Shown: positions 1-11,342 of the stretch, piece after piece
Layout of the letters: every line of letters begins with the position of its first letter
Numbering within the stretch: position 1 is the stretch's first letter
Assembly: GCA_024305745.1 (NCBI GenBank)
Contig: JAHRBS010000014.1
Span: forward strand, 1,743,501 to 1,807,500
Length of the DNA stretch: 64,000 bases
From: Polyporus tsugae
Lineage: Eukaryota > Basidiomycota > Agaricomycetes > Polyporales > Polyporaceae
Direction: 5' to 3'
Made by a program: the position numbers and the translations under genes
The notes under the pieces: model-generated
Seen by the model: only the letters and a program-made list of their open reading frames with translations
Databases searched by the model: none
What the model was told of the DNA's origin: nothing

Positions 1-435
1 TGGAAATAGAGCGGCTCTACTGCCTCCGCTTTTCCGTGTCCGTGTCTGTTCTGAGTTCAGATAGCTAAGCGGCCCTGTGTAACACCCTGTCGCGATCATG
101 AGGTTAGGAAGTCGATTCCCTGGATAAGGTTACGGACTTGAGACCGTACTTTGCGGGTGCTTCTCTTCTGAGCCCGCCCTTCCGACCGGAGAGGCAAATC
201 CTTGATTCGATACGAAGATTTGCCTGTCAGGCGTGGCGACCGCAGCTCGAATCGTGGCGAGGCGAGTCGGAGCCGTACGCACGGGGAAAGGAAGATAGAT
301 GTGAGTCAATGTAGAGCGGTAGTAAATACAAATATGTTAACACAACATATTACACCGACAATAGCTTTAGATGCCCCTCCAGAGTGTCGCACCTATAGAT
401 ACAATCGTCTTTGGAACTGTCCTCGAAATAGGCAC
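1..435. other. No gene recognised (3' flank of MFS gene)
   Basis: I see no supported gene here. Short open frames exist on both strands, but none has coding character or a recognisable motif. The stretch lies downstream of the minus-strand MFS gene and could hold its 3' UTR or the end of a neighbour outside the window. Confidence 0.5.
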
Positions 436-2190
436 TCAAACCCGCGCAAAAATATCCGGGTCGATCCTGAGCTTTGATAGGAGCATAAACCCGGAACCAA
501 CCATGATGCTCGTCCCGCTCATCAGGATCAGCCCAGTGTACGATCCATGTCCGGCGGTGAGCAATGCGCCGGCAGCCGGATTACCAACCAGGGACCTGGC
601 ACGGAAAAAACCAAGCCGATCAGCAACAGGATCCCAATCCAAGCCAGCCGTCAAACCACTCACGGAAACGAGATGATGCTGTACAGCAGCCCGATGCGCA
701 TCCCGATCTCGCGTATGTCCGATATCTGCGCGATGCACGGGACGATCAGGGCGTTGAACGCCCCAGAGAACAGCCCGTACAGCGCCGCGTACACGATGAG
801 GGGAGCGAGCGAGTGCGCCGCGGGCCACAGCAGGACGGTGGACAGCCCGGCGAGGAACGCGCAGGGGACGAGGAGCGTGAAGCGGCCAAACGCGTCGGCA
901 AAGTGCGCGGGGGCGATCCGCCCGAGGACGCTCGCCGCGTTTAGCACGGCGAGCATGTAGAACGCCGTCCGGCGGGGCATGCCCTGGTCCGCGGCAAAGG
1001 AGACGAGGTAGCAGAACGGCGTGAAGAGCCCTGTGGACGGAGGATGTGTTGGTCAGCACACTACGGCATTCATTTTCATTTCGGGAGGTTGAAGCTGAGA
1101 TGTGATCTCCCGTGTGTCCGATCCGCACCGGCCGTCAGATCGGAGGTGGGTTGGGTTCGGACGGGCGGCAAGATTGGGGAGATTGGGAGATGGGGGGATG
1201 GACAGGAACGCTCACCGAAGGCCATGAAACAGCTTCCTATGACAAGCAGTGCGAACTTTGGGTCCTTCAGGGCGCGCAGATCAAGCCAGGGGGCGGCTCC
1301 CTTCGCGGAAGCCTTCTCGGGGGGGATTCCACTTGTGACAGTGATTGTCGCCGTCGTGCAGAATACGAAACAGATGATCGCAGAGACTCGGACGCCCCAT
1401 GCGAAGCCCACGTTCACGAACAGGTATTCGAGAAGGATAGGGTATACCGTTCCACCTGCAGGGCGTTATCAGCCAGTGAAACCCCTCGCAACTATAGCCG
1501 GACCGACCTATCCCGGAGCCAACCATCGCAATCCCCAGTGCGGTCGCGCGATATTTGCTGAAGTGCGTCGATATTGACGCCAATGGAGGGTAAAACCTGC
1601 GGATGACGTCTCGTGAGCTCCCAGCGGGGGCGCCGTCACGGAAGGAGCGGCGCTACTCACAGCATTCCTACCCCGAGGCCCGACAGAACACCCTGCGCGA
1701 AGAGGTAGTGGTAGTAATTCCGGGCGACGCTCGTGAGGACGATGCTCAGGACGTAGATGGCGGTGCCCAGCGCCATTATGATGCGTGGCCCGTACACGTC
1801 AAACATGCGGCCTATGAAACCCCCCTGGAGAGCAAATGCAAAGTGTGTGAGTGGTGGGCGAAAGCAGGCATGCGAGGCCGATCGGAAGGAGGTGCTTACG
1901 GAGAAGAAAAACACCCAAAGCTGGACGGAGCCGATCCATGCAATAGTGGAGGGGTGGAGGTCGTGCAGCTGGTGTGTTGTGTACCATGACTGAAATGTGC
2001 CGAATGCGTTCATCTGACCGAACGAACAGAAGAGCGCGAGAAAAGACCCGAGGACTGTAAGCCAAGCAGCAGCCCCCCCGTCCGAGAAGTCGTGAAAATC
2101 TTCTTTGGCTCCATGGTCCTCAAGGTTGGAGCGGTCGTCCTTCACAATGGAGCCATAGGAAGGGGGGCTTTTCGCGGCCGTAAGGGACAT
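436..2190 (-). CDS. MFS monocarboxylate-type permease (MCT/MCH family)
   Basis: A 12-helix-type major facilitator of the fungal monocarboxylate permease family, expected in the plasma or vacuolar membrane; the substrate cannot be read from sequence. The order along the minus strand is: an N-terminal acidic tail ending in DGGAAAWLTVLGSF, the family-typical entry into helix 1; then MNAFGTFQSWY; the GRMFDVYGPR loop; SKYRATALGIAMVGSGIG; and, after a central loop, NAASVLGRIAPAHFADAFGR. The C-terminus is DPDIFARV. The frame is broken by several short GT-AG introns, for example a donor after LWVFFFS near 1898 and an acceptor before GGFIGRMFD. I chose Met at 2190 (MSLTAAKSPPSYGS) over the in-frame Met at 2304 because the family's N-terminal tail is short and a TATA-like sequence lies near 2313-2320. 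Exon ends in the middle are approximate. Confidence 0.85.
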
Positions 2191-2312
2191 AGCGGTGGTG
2201 GAGAGGATGGGGGAGGGGGGAGGACGGAAGATGTGACCGTCCTTGACCTGAGTTCGAAAGAGAGAGAAGGAGGTGCGGTTGTTGACAGCGAAAGTGCTGT
2301 CCAACTGTGAGG

Positions 2313-2320
2313 CATATAAA
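2313..2320 (-). promoter_or_regulatory. TATA-like element upstream of the MFS permease
   Basis: An AT core (CATATAAA on the plus strand, TTTATATG on the minus strand) sits about 120 nt upstream of the preferred start at 2190. It would place transcription start between 2304 and 2190, which favours the shorter protein. It reads better in the plus direction, so the assignment is tentative. Confidence 0.3.
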
Positions 2321-3899
2321 GAAGTGGCCTGTCCGCTCAGGACGGTTGATATCTAGTCTCGGAAGTCTCTCCGCAACACGCGAAACGGAAAGATCGCCTG
2401 TTCGGCCTAGAGCCAGAACAGATGTCGCACTCGCCGTACCCGCCCCACGAAAACGTTAAAAAGCTGACAGCGCTCGGGCTTCATAGCGCTCCGGGGACGT
2501 GGGTTGGAAGGTCCGAAGTGCGCCAAGACGGACGAACGGCGAGACGTATCGAGGCGGCACCTCCTCTCGTCAATGCGGTGTTCTGAGCGCCTAGGTCCCT
2601 CCGTGACAATCGGCGTCCATCGACATCCCAGCACAGCAAGAAAGACGAGGCACGATGCCTAGATCTATCTTCCAGAGGATCTCTTCCGCAACGGCGGAGG
2701 ACAAGAATGGGTCTCCCGACTTTCTGTGAGAAACGCGGTCAGTTCGAGCCCACCGCAGGCTGCAGGCAGGAAAATTGCAGACAAAGAACTTTTGTGAGAC
2801 AGTGACCGACGTTGATTCCGACAGTCCGATGGAAGATTCACAAGACGTAACCCATGGGTAGTATCCGACCACCATCGCGCCAGGGAAACTTCGTGTGGAT
2901 GGTGACGGATGGAGTTAATCCGTTCATCAGAGGGGAGCCTCTCAGGCGCGCTGATAACGGTGAACACGAGTCTCCGCGCGGGCGAGCTGTGTGCTTCCGT
3001 AATGAGTTCGGGCAAAGGAAGAGCGTAGTCGGAGGAAGATACGCACCTATTCCTGGGCTTGTCTCGGGACCGAGGCATGGCACAAGACGAGCGTACCTTT
3101 ACGGAGGCAGTAAATGACCTCATGGGACCGGTGGTTTGCCTGTTACGCCTCCGATACGAATTTCTAGCGCGAGGACGCGGATGCAAGCGACCAGAAAGCG
3201 GCGGCCTTCAATTCTGGCCGCGTTCGGATGAACTTGATTATCGGATTCATTCCATGTCAGAACCCACAAAACAGCGTCCGTGCTTATGGACTTTCTTTCG
3301 CCTTCTAAACCTCATACCATGTTGATATTAGACAGCGGCGGAGGCAAGACATGGCGACATCAGCTTACCTGCGAGAAAAGCGAAGAGAACTAGGCTCCCG
3401 TGACCCTCCGGGGACCGCATTTCGCCGAGAAGGAACGCCGTAGCGTGTGAGCCACCACGTTGTCTGACGCAGGGAAGCGCATTGACGGACCCTGGACTGT
3501 GCCGTAGACCATTATTACGCCCTCTTAATAGCGCCGTACGCGATATGCAGGCATGCAGGTGCAGGTGCATACATAGAATATGCAACATAAGCACCTCAGC
3601 CGCCACGCTGCTTGCATGCGGAAATGACCAGACACATTTAGCGAGCCCGCCTGGTTATTGCTGCAGGAGTGGGTGAGAAACCTGGATCGTGTGACGAGGT
3701 GGTTACCAAGATCGATCTCACGACACGGCTTGCGCCACCATAACATCAAACCGCACGTTGATGAACATTAACAACTAGACAACTGCATCACCAAAACGGC
3801 GGCAAAGTGGCAAGGCAGGTAATAATCCCGCTGTTAATAATCAGCTTACTGTGCCAACAATGATTTTATATTGATTATAACGCAATGTAAGTCGGCCGG
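2321..3899. other. Intergenic, no gene recognised
   Basis: Open frames of up to about 170 codons exist on both strands (for example minus 2665-3186) but lack motifs, coding bias or consistent splice sites. An AT-rich patch at 3770-3890 precedes the repeat-bearing segment that starts near 3900. Confidence 0.4.
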
Positions 3900-4915
3900 A
3901 ATCCTTGGGCCGGTCGCAACCGGCTGAGATGATGGGGGCGCTTGCAACCGCCTTGCCACCAGCTTGCGACCTCCTCCCAAGCCTCTTGTATCTGCTTACT
4001 ATCTTGCGTTCTCTTGCGACGCTCTGGCAAGTACACCTCCCATCACATCAAACTGCTGGAGCCTTCCATCATGAACTGTACAGCACGTCGCCGGGGTTTC
4101 AATTGTGCTCCCTTAAAAACCTCCCCTCCGCTTCACTCGTTATTTCTCTCCCTTACTTCAACCCCACCGCCGTCGATCAGGAATACGGTAAGTCCTCCCT
4201 CAATTCTTCCCTCATTTGTGCCACGACACCACTGCATGCAAGGCCTCCAAGGTACGTCCCGCATACCGTACCAAGCCGGTGCTCAGTGTCTTGGGAAACA
4301 CTGGGGTTGGCTGCGTCCTTGGCTTCTCTCGGGTGCGTCTCCGTTCTCTGCGGTGCGGCTCAGGCTCTCACGATCGTCTACAATACTCCTCTGGATGCTG
4401 GCTCGCTGGCGGCATCTGACTCTCCTCGTCGTGTTGCCCTCCTGTCTCCGGAGCTCCCCTGGTCCCCATCACTGATGGATGGTGTCATTGTTGCCGTCAC
4501 CATCACCGCCATTGTCGCCGTACAGCCTCCATTGCGAGCTCCCGGTTGCTTACTAGTACCTGTACTATGTAGATACCGCTTCTCTCTCATGTATGGCCCA
4601 TTGTTGGTAGCTACTACAATATACATATTTTGGCACAATTTCTATCAAGTCGGATGTTTGCAATCAGCCTGGAATAAAATCTAGAACAATGGAATGCTTG
4701 GATTGTCTGTCATCCTCGCGCACCTTGCAACCTGATGGCATCATGGCGTTCATTGCCATTGACTTACTCATATCTTACAACCAACTTGCAACTAGCCCCA
4801 CCTCGTCATAGTGTAACTATGATAGATTGGGAGTTCACAATTATTACATCGCATAAAATGACATTACAATACATTGCAATCCTCTTGCAATCCCCTGTAA
4901 GATCCACGCCAAAAC
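3900..4915. repeat. Segment flanked by clustered TTGC[A/G]A[C/T] motifs
   Basis: Copies or near copies of the heptamer TTGCRAY cluster at both ends of this 1-kb segment: near 3914, 3942, 3961 and 4003-4015 on the left, and near 4727, 4783 and 4873-4888 on the right. The interior holds a pyrimidine-rich leader, a TTAAAAA box near 4112 and candidate splice donors (for example GTAAGT near 4190), but no recognisable protein. Clustered short motifs at both ends would fit subterminal repeats of a small non-autonomous DNA transposon. No clear terminal inverted repeat or target duplication was found by eye, so the identity is open. Confidence 0.25.
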
Positions 4916-5233
4916 GGTGATGTGAGGTGCCAGCCCTGACTGAGGGAAGATGGTGGCCCAAGTTGAAGCAGTCCGCAATCCCGGCTCAGCCGAGTGTCCA
5001 TGCAGAAGGGATGTGAGAGGTAGGGACCTCGTCTGCCGACAGACCGAAAGTTAAGGTGGAAAGACAACAACACCGCGAAAATGTCGAAGCTAAATTGGCG
5101 GTTGTTTGTGCTTGTTAGAATCAGAGGCTCTTGCCAAACAGAAGCAAATAACGCCTACGCGTCCCATGCCCCCGCCGCGTAAGCCACCGAAGTCTCCCCC
5201 CCCTTGTCTCCCTCCTCCTCACCTCCATCCAGC
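4916..5233. other. Upstream region of RPN9
   Basis: Non-coding as far as I can see. The last 60 bases before the RPN9 start are C-rich, as is usual for leaders of basidiomycete housekeeping genes. I did not find an exact proteasome-associated control element (GGTGGCAAA); the nearest string is GGTGGCCCA near 4951. Confidence 0.4.
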
Positions 5234-7144
5234 ATGACTACACCAATGGCCGTCGACAAGGCGAAAGTCCCCAAGATTGACATCGACGAGTTTCTCACAT
5301 TGGCCATTTCAGAAACGCCACAAGAACTTCATGCTTTCTTCGAGTCTTTCCGGACGCTCTACAGCCGTAAGTACGTGAATCAGTTGCCTTCACGCTCCTG
5401 GAAAGGGCTCATAGCGACGAATCAAGACTATGGCACCAATTGACCAAGAAGCTGCTGGAGTTCCTTGACTACCCGCTCACAAGACCCTACCGCGTCGATG
5501 TTTTCAACAAGTTCGTGCGGGATTTCGAGGGGAAGCTGAACCAGCTGAGGCTGGTGGAGATGGGAGTCAAAGTTTCGAAGGAGATTGATAGTGAGTGTTC
5601 AACTTTCGTATTCCGGAAGGTCCAATATCTTTTGGTACATCCTACGACGGACGAGATGTCGCAACTCCCATCCTACGATTGCACGTTCCAGGGAATGCAT
5701 TGCTCTTCGTCTTTTATTACATACGACGCGGTCACACAACGCGGCCTACTCGGCGTTTGAGCCTAATGCAAAGGGTTCACGATTTCGCGCTCTCGAGAAA
5801 CTCTGGCTTCCACAGAATGCTCGTAGCTTGTCAATCGGTCCAAGATTTGCGCTCATTACCGCGGACGTCGCGTCACAGAAGTTCTTCTTTCGATCGGAGT
5901 CATCCGCAGACACTCATATAGCCCCTTCAGATCCTGCATCGCATCTCCAATTCCTGACCGACCTGCTTGAACGCGTCGACACGTCAAAGTCGCCCGAGGC
6001 ACACGTCCTCCTTCTTGCCACTCTTGCTCACGCAAAGCTACTGTTCGGGGACCACGAGGGAACCAAGAATGACATTGATGCCGCGTGGAAGGTGCTAGAC
6101 GAGCTGTCTGGGGTTGACCCTTCCGTGAATGCTGCATATTACGAAGTCGCCGCAGACTACTATAAGGTGCGTCACATGCCACCTCCATCCAGCATGGAGA
6201 CGCGTCTCCCTGTCGGAATCCCCCTGACTGCGCCTCTTTCAGGCGAAAGCGGAATATGCGCCCTACTACAAGAATTCCCTGTTGTATCTTGCATGTGTCG
6301 ACCCTACGAAGGACTTGACGCCCGACCAGCGCGTCCTCCGCGCGCACGACCTGGGACTTGCGGCCTTCCTTGGAGACACGATCTACAACTTCGGTGAACT
6401 GGTAAGCCGCCGATCGTTCGTCCCATATACGGACACTCGTCACTCATTGCGTTGTTTCACCATTCACGCATCGATACGGACGCGACCACAGCTCATGCAC
6501 CCCATCCTCGACGCGCTGGATAGCACACCGCATGAGTGGATCAAGAAGTTGCTGTTCACATTCAACGAGGGCAATATCGGCAAATTCGAAGCGTTGGCAC
6601 CCCTTTTCCCGAAAGAGGTGCGTTGGATGTGGTCGATGTGTGGCACGGGAACGCTCCTCTGACCTGTGACGTTTGTCGCTTGCCTGATTTTCGCTGATAC
6701 TGGCCGCTCGGTACCAACGTGCAGCCGATCCTGCAAGAAAATTACCCATTCCTGCGGCAGAAGATCTGTCTCATGGCGCTCATCGAGTCCGTGTTCAAGC
6801 GAGGGGCGTATGACAGAACCATGTCGTTCCAGACCATTGCTGAGGAGACGCGGTTGCCCTTCGACGAGGTGGAACACTTGGTAATGAAAGCTTTGAGGTA
6901 TGCACGTTCGAGAGCGCCTTGGGTCGAGACCGCAGTGTCGCTGAACTACGGTACCTTCTGCAGCCTGAAGCTGATCAAGGGCTCCCTAGACCAAGTGGAC
7001 CAGAAGGCGCAAATTACATGGGTGCAGCCGCGGGTGCTTTCGAGGGAACAAATTGGGCAGCTTGCGGAGAGGCTCGCTGGCTGGGGCTCGAAACTACACA
7101 CGGTCGAGGAGCGCATCGCTCCGGAGGTTCTCGTGAGCAGTTGA
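5234..7144 (+). CDS. RPN9: 26S proteasome regulatory subunit Rpn9 (PSMD13)
   Basis: A PCI-domain subunit of the 19S lid, which supports lid assembly and degradation of ubiquitylated proteins in nucleus and cytoplasm. Start MTTPMAVDKAKVP at 5234. Exon 1 ends at 5370 and exon 2 begins at 5427; joining them gives TLYSRKLWHQLTKKLLEFLD, the LWHQLT motif typical of the family. Further exons give the helical repeats (LLATLAHAKLLFGDHEGTKN; YYEVAADYYK; AEYAPYYKNSLLYLACVD) and then the PCI domain (LLFTFNEGNIGKFEALAPLF, then KICLMALIESVFKR and FQTIAEETRLPFDEVEHLVM). The winged-helix end is KGSLDQVDQKAQITWVQPRV, and the protein finishes VLVSS. At least six short introns are present; those between about 5591 and 5870 and near 6900-6965 are only roughly placed. 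No sign of damage. Single-copy essential gene in fungi. Confidence 0.93.
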
Positions 7145-7563
7145 ATGATATAGACGCAATGTCGTGTATAGTAGAATTTCGGACCGTTAATGTAGCTTGT
7201 TCGCCGCACGAATGTGCACTGCGCAAACGAGAGAAATGTCAGAGGGCGGTCGAGAGGGGGTGGTAGGGGATGTGGCTGAGTGTGGCCAAGCATAGGCGAG
7301 CTGAGGTCTCTCCCCGACGACCACCTCGAGGCCTGCGCATGTCCATCAACCACGTTCCACATATCACCCGGCCCCCAACGTGTACTTAGCCTGCCTGCTC
7401 TTTTTCATTTTCATCCCCTTCGACATCATAGCACGTAGTGACTACCAAATTTCTCTCCACCTGGGCTGCGAAAGTCTGCTGCGTCCTTGGAATATCCGCC
7501 CTCTTAACATCTCTCACCCTCTGACGCTCTCTGGCAACCATCCACGGACGCTCGGCCTCTGCT
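7145..7563. other. Intergenic between RPN9 and the telobox gene
   Basis: About 420 bp that must hold the RPN9 terminator and the promoter of the Myb gene. No clear TATA box. The 100 bases before the ATG at 7564 are C/T-rich. Confidence 0.4.
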
Positions 7564-10499
7564 ATGGCTGCAAACATCCCTTCAACATCCTCACAACTAT
7601 ACCCAACGACGTTCTCATTCACCGCACCCTACCCGCCGTCGCCCGCCCCCTCGGCGCCGGCGCAATCCCTGGCGAAGCAGCGCCGCGTCTCCCTCGCGCT
7701 CCCCTCCGACTCCTCACCCCGCATCTTCCCCGCGTGGAGCTTCAGGGATGATACCGGCCTCGGTGTGCACTCTGCCGATTCGCCTCAGGACGACGACGTG
7801 GAGAAGAAGGGCGGCAAGATGCGCAAGATTGCCAACGACGACCCGCTCGGCGCCGACGGCGAGGTCTACTCGTGTGCCCAGGCAGGGCAACCACCACCAC
7901 CGCTCCAGGGGGCCGCCCCCACAAACCCCGACAAGCCGGAGAAGAAGCCTCGGAAGAAGTGGACGATGGAGGAGACGCAGATGCTCGTTGCGGGCTGCAA
8001 CAAGGTGCGTAAGGATTTAATGTCTTCGGAGCGGGGGCTTAACTATGCGGCTGCTGCCGCCGTGTAGTGGGGCGTCGGGAACTGGAAGTCTATCCTCAAC
8101 GACCCTGAGTTCAAGTTCGATGGGCGGTCGCCCGTCGATCTGAAGGACCGGTACGTGTGTTGTCTATATGCGCTCTGTTTGTGATCTTCTCGCTGATTAT
8201 GAACGTCGTGATCACCCCCTGCTGCTGCGTCGCCCCTCTTATTTCTTTTTTCAGATTCAGGACGTACTACCCCGATGCCTACAGGCAGCACTATCCGAAC
8301 GCGAAGACGCATCTGTCGTCCAAGGTGCGCTCCGCCCTCCCAGACGGGACGTCCATCTTCGAGAAGACGCGCAGCAAGAAGCGGCGGCCGTTCACCGACG
8401 AGGAGGACCGCGCCCTGAAAGCGGGATACGACAAGCACGGCACCGTATGGGCGACGATCGTGAAGGACCCCATCTTCCAGGCGCAGAATCGCCGATCCAC
8501 CGATCTGCGCGACCGCTTCCGTAATGCGTTCCCCGACCTCTACCAGGCAGCGGGCTACAAGCCGCGCAACACCACAAAGAAGAAGAGGGACATCCCTTCC
8601 CAGCCCATGCGCGCCGCGACCGACGACTCGCTTGCCTCGAGCAGCTCGACCGGCCCTGTGCGCCGCAAGCGGCGGCACACCGACCAGGAGTTGTTTCGAG
8701 GGGGCACAAAGAGCGTCCCCGAGAGTGCTAACGTTTCCGAAGATGAGGACAGCTCGGACGAGGAGGACGGCCCCACACCGTTCCTCAAGGACGCGCCCGG
8801 TGCCACGCCCCAGAGCACCCACGACGAAATGATGATGAGCCCCGACGAGGGGTCGCAGGAGATCGAGATGCAAATGCTGGACTCGCTGAACGACACCCTC
8901 TCCATCCCCGACTTCATCCCGAGTTCGTCGCTGTCGGAGATGACCGACTCGTCACATAACTGGTCGTCCGGTATCGACACTCCAGTACATTCTAGTGTGT
9001 GGTCCACAGCCACCAACGCTGCTTCGCCGACTTCCTCGCACCTGTCGGTTACCGACTACTTCAACAACTCGCCCTTCCAACGACGAAACGAATCCGGGCC
9101 TATGATCGGCAAGTCCGCGTGGGGCACGCAGGACTGGCTCTCCGCGAATCCCCGCCTCGAGCCCTCGTCAAGTAGCTCGTCGTCGTACCTCGGCAACTTT
9201 TCTCCCGCGCCATCATCACCGTTCTCCTTCGCACAGCTCAACCACGGCGTCCTCGACCGTTATGACCTCTTCCCCACATCGTTCGCGCACGACTTCGCAT
9301 CCGAGGTTGGCGTCGGCGACACGCACTCGACATTCTCCGACCCCGAGATGTTCGCGCCGAGCAGCTTCAGGGGGTTCACCCACCACTCCAACTATGCCGG
9401 AGATCTCATTTTCAGTTCCCGAACACACCAACCGCAGCAGTCGGCGGATTACGGACCTGGCTTCGGCTTCGGGAGCGCAGGGCTCGGTCTCTCTGGCATG
9501 CAAGCACCGCCTAGTGGGAACCTCCACTCCGCTGTCCGAACGCCCGCACTCCCCGGTATCGACGAGATCGAGCTCACATCGATCACGCTTGACGACCCGG
9601 ATGTGGCGGTCCCGATGGAGACGGTCGACACCGCAGTTGCGAAGGATCCCACCAGCCCCGACTCGTCCCTCAGTTTGTCCGACCTCACGACCTTCTCCCT
9701 TCCGCCGCAGACACTGGAGGAGATCATCGGCCTGACGCAGGAGATCCACGTCACCCCCCCGGGCACTCCACAGACACACACACGCGACCGCATGGCGCGG
9801 ATGCAACAAGCAGGCGTGCACACGCTCTCGTCGCACAACCGCTCGATATCGGTCCCTCCCTCTGAGCACCGCGCTTACGACCCCCGCGCGCCTGTGCCGC
9901 AGAGCCAGCAGATCAGGCCGAAGTCCCTCATGCCGCCGACGAGGTCTATGTCGCTCATGGACTATATGCCCCTCCATGCGCCGACGGACCAGCAGGGCCA
10001 TGGGCACGCCAACGCCGGGACGGGCTCGCCGGATTCGGGTGGGGTGTTCGCGTCGCTCACGGGCTCGGCGAACGAGCTGTGGAAGCACTCGAACGGCAGT
10101 GCTTCATCAGTTCTCGGAGCCGAGAGCGTGAACTACGATCTGCCGTTCCTCGACCTGCACTACTACAACGGTGCACAGAGCGGCGCCGCGTCTCCCAGCC
10201 AGGCGATGGAGCTCGGAAACGCCGACGTCAATCAAGCTCAGGCCCTCGATCTCGCGCAGTCCTTTGCGCTCCAGAGCAAGACGCTGTCGCAGCTCCCGCC
10301 GACGCTCGCGCAGCACATACCGATGTTCGCGAACTGGCAGAACGCGTTGAACGAGGCGGCGCAGGGCACTCACTCCTCCCGCATGATGTCGTCGCACGCG
10401 CACCAACGAGGACAGAGCGTCGTGTCGCCGCAGGACCTCTTGTTGACGAAGAGTGACAACAAGCGGAAGCGCTCGAGTTGGGACGGCGGACCCCGTTGA
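7564..10499 (+). CDS. Double-Myb telobox DNA-binding protein (Tay1/Teb1-like)
   Basis: Three exons can be placed exactly: 7564-8004, 8068-8150 and 8255-10499, giving 922 residues. The first Myb repeat (about residues 131-185) starts KKWTMEETQMLVAGCNK, continues WGVGNWKSILNDPEF and ends VDLKDRFRTYYP. The second (about 216-270) starts KKRRPFTDEEDRALKAGYDK and ends STDLRDRFRNAFP. The VDLKDRFR ending is the telobox signature of telomere-repeat binders (TRF, Taz1, Teb1, Tay1), and two tandem telobox-Myb repeats recall fungal Tay1/Teb1. The remaining 650 residues are low-complexity, serine/proline-rich with acidic patches (DEDSSDEEDG), suggesting a transcription-factor-like tail, and the C-terminus is basic (NKRKRSSWDGGPR). 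Likely nuclear. It may bind telomeric repeats, TTAGGG-like promoter elements or both; sequence alone cannot decide. Confidence 0.85.
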
Positions 10500-11342
10500 A
10501 AGGCCTTTCTCCTTGCACACCACCGGTCGGCGTGGCTTTTTCCATGCGCCAGTCGCATCATCTTTTTGCTATTGCATACTTATTGGGCTTCTTGGTATTG
10601 CGACTTAATGTGATTATTGTGGATTAGGATTTCGTTTGGTTTGGTTCGATATCCTGCATGCTACGTTACCCCTTGCCTCCTTACTTTTCCGACCGCCAAC
10701 CGTCCATATCCGCTTCCTCCTATCTCATGCTTCTCCCTCCCCACTCGTACCCATTCCTACGTTTCCATGCATGACTCTCTGACACCACCTCTTCCATCTC
10801 ACTGTATTCGTTCCGGCATCTCCGAGTCCGCTCTCCCCTCCACCCATTGCTCCGTTGCCCGTGTTATCGCTCAGTTTATTGCCGGAATCGACTTCTATTC
10901 TCTGTCGGTACTCATTCCTGCATATCGCATCGCTCCGTATCATCCACCATGTCCTTGTGTCTTTCATGCGTATCTCAATGCATCGCTCCATGTCGGTCCT
11001 TTTCATCGCGCGTGTCAGAGTGTGTCCAGGCATCCGACGACACCGCACAGATTTGGAAAGACACAGTGAATAATTGAATGGAGTGGAGGTTATCTAATTG
11101 TCTAGTTCAACGCACGAAGCAGCGACGACAACAATACAGCATTTTATACAGAACACGTTGTCAAGGACGTCAAGGCTACACAGAATCTAAGCAACATCTA
11201 TGTCCCGAGCCCAGGAGTTCTGTTTGTCCATTCGCAGGGAAGCACATTACAAGTCTACATCTTACCTGGTCAGCCCGCGCCGACGGATGTCCTGTTGAAG
11301 GCACCGTGGGCGCGGGCTTCTTGAGATTTATGGTATCGTTCG
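10500..11342. other. Convergent intergenic region, 3' UTRs
   Basis: Lies between the ends of two convergent genes (Myb gene, plus; MFS gene, minus). It is T/C-rich on the plus strand with no supported coding sequence, and presumably holds both 3' UTRs. Confidence 0.4.

Noticed and set aside
3905..4684. 259-codon plus-strand frame with hydrophobic segments
   Set aside because: No family features, contains likely splice donors inside, and coincides with the motif-flanked segment; not convincing as one protein.
9216..10088. 290-codon minus-strand frame across the telobox gene
   Set aside because: Antisense shadow of a GC-biased coding exon; arginine-rich with no motif.
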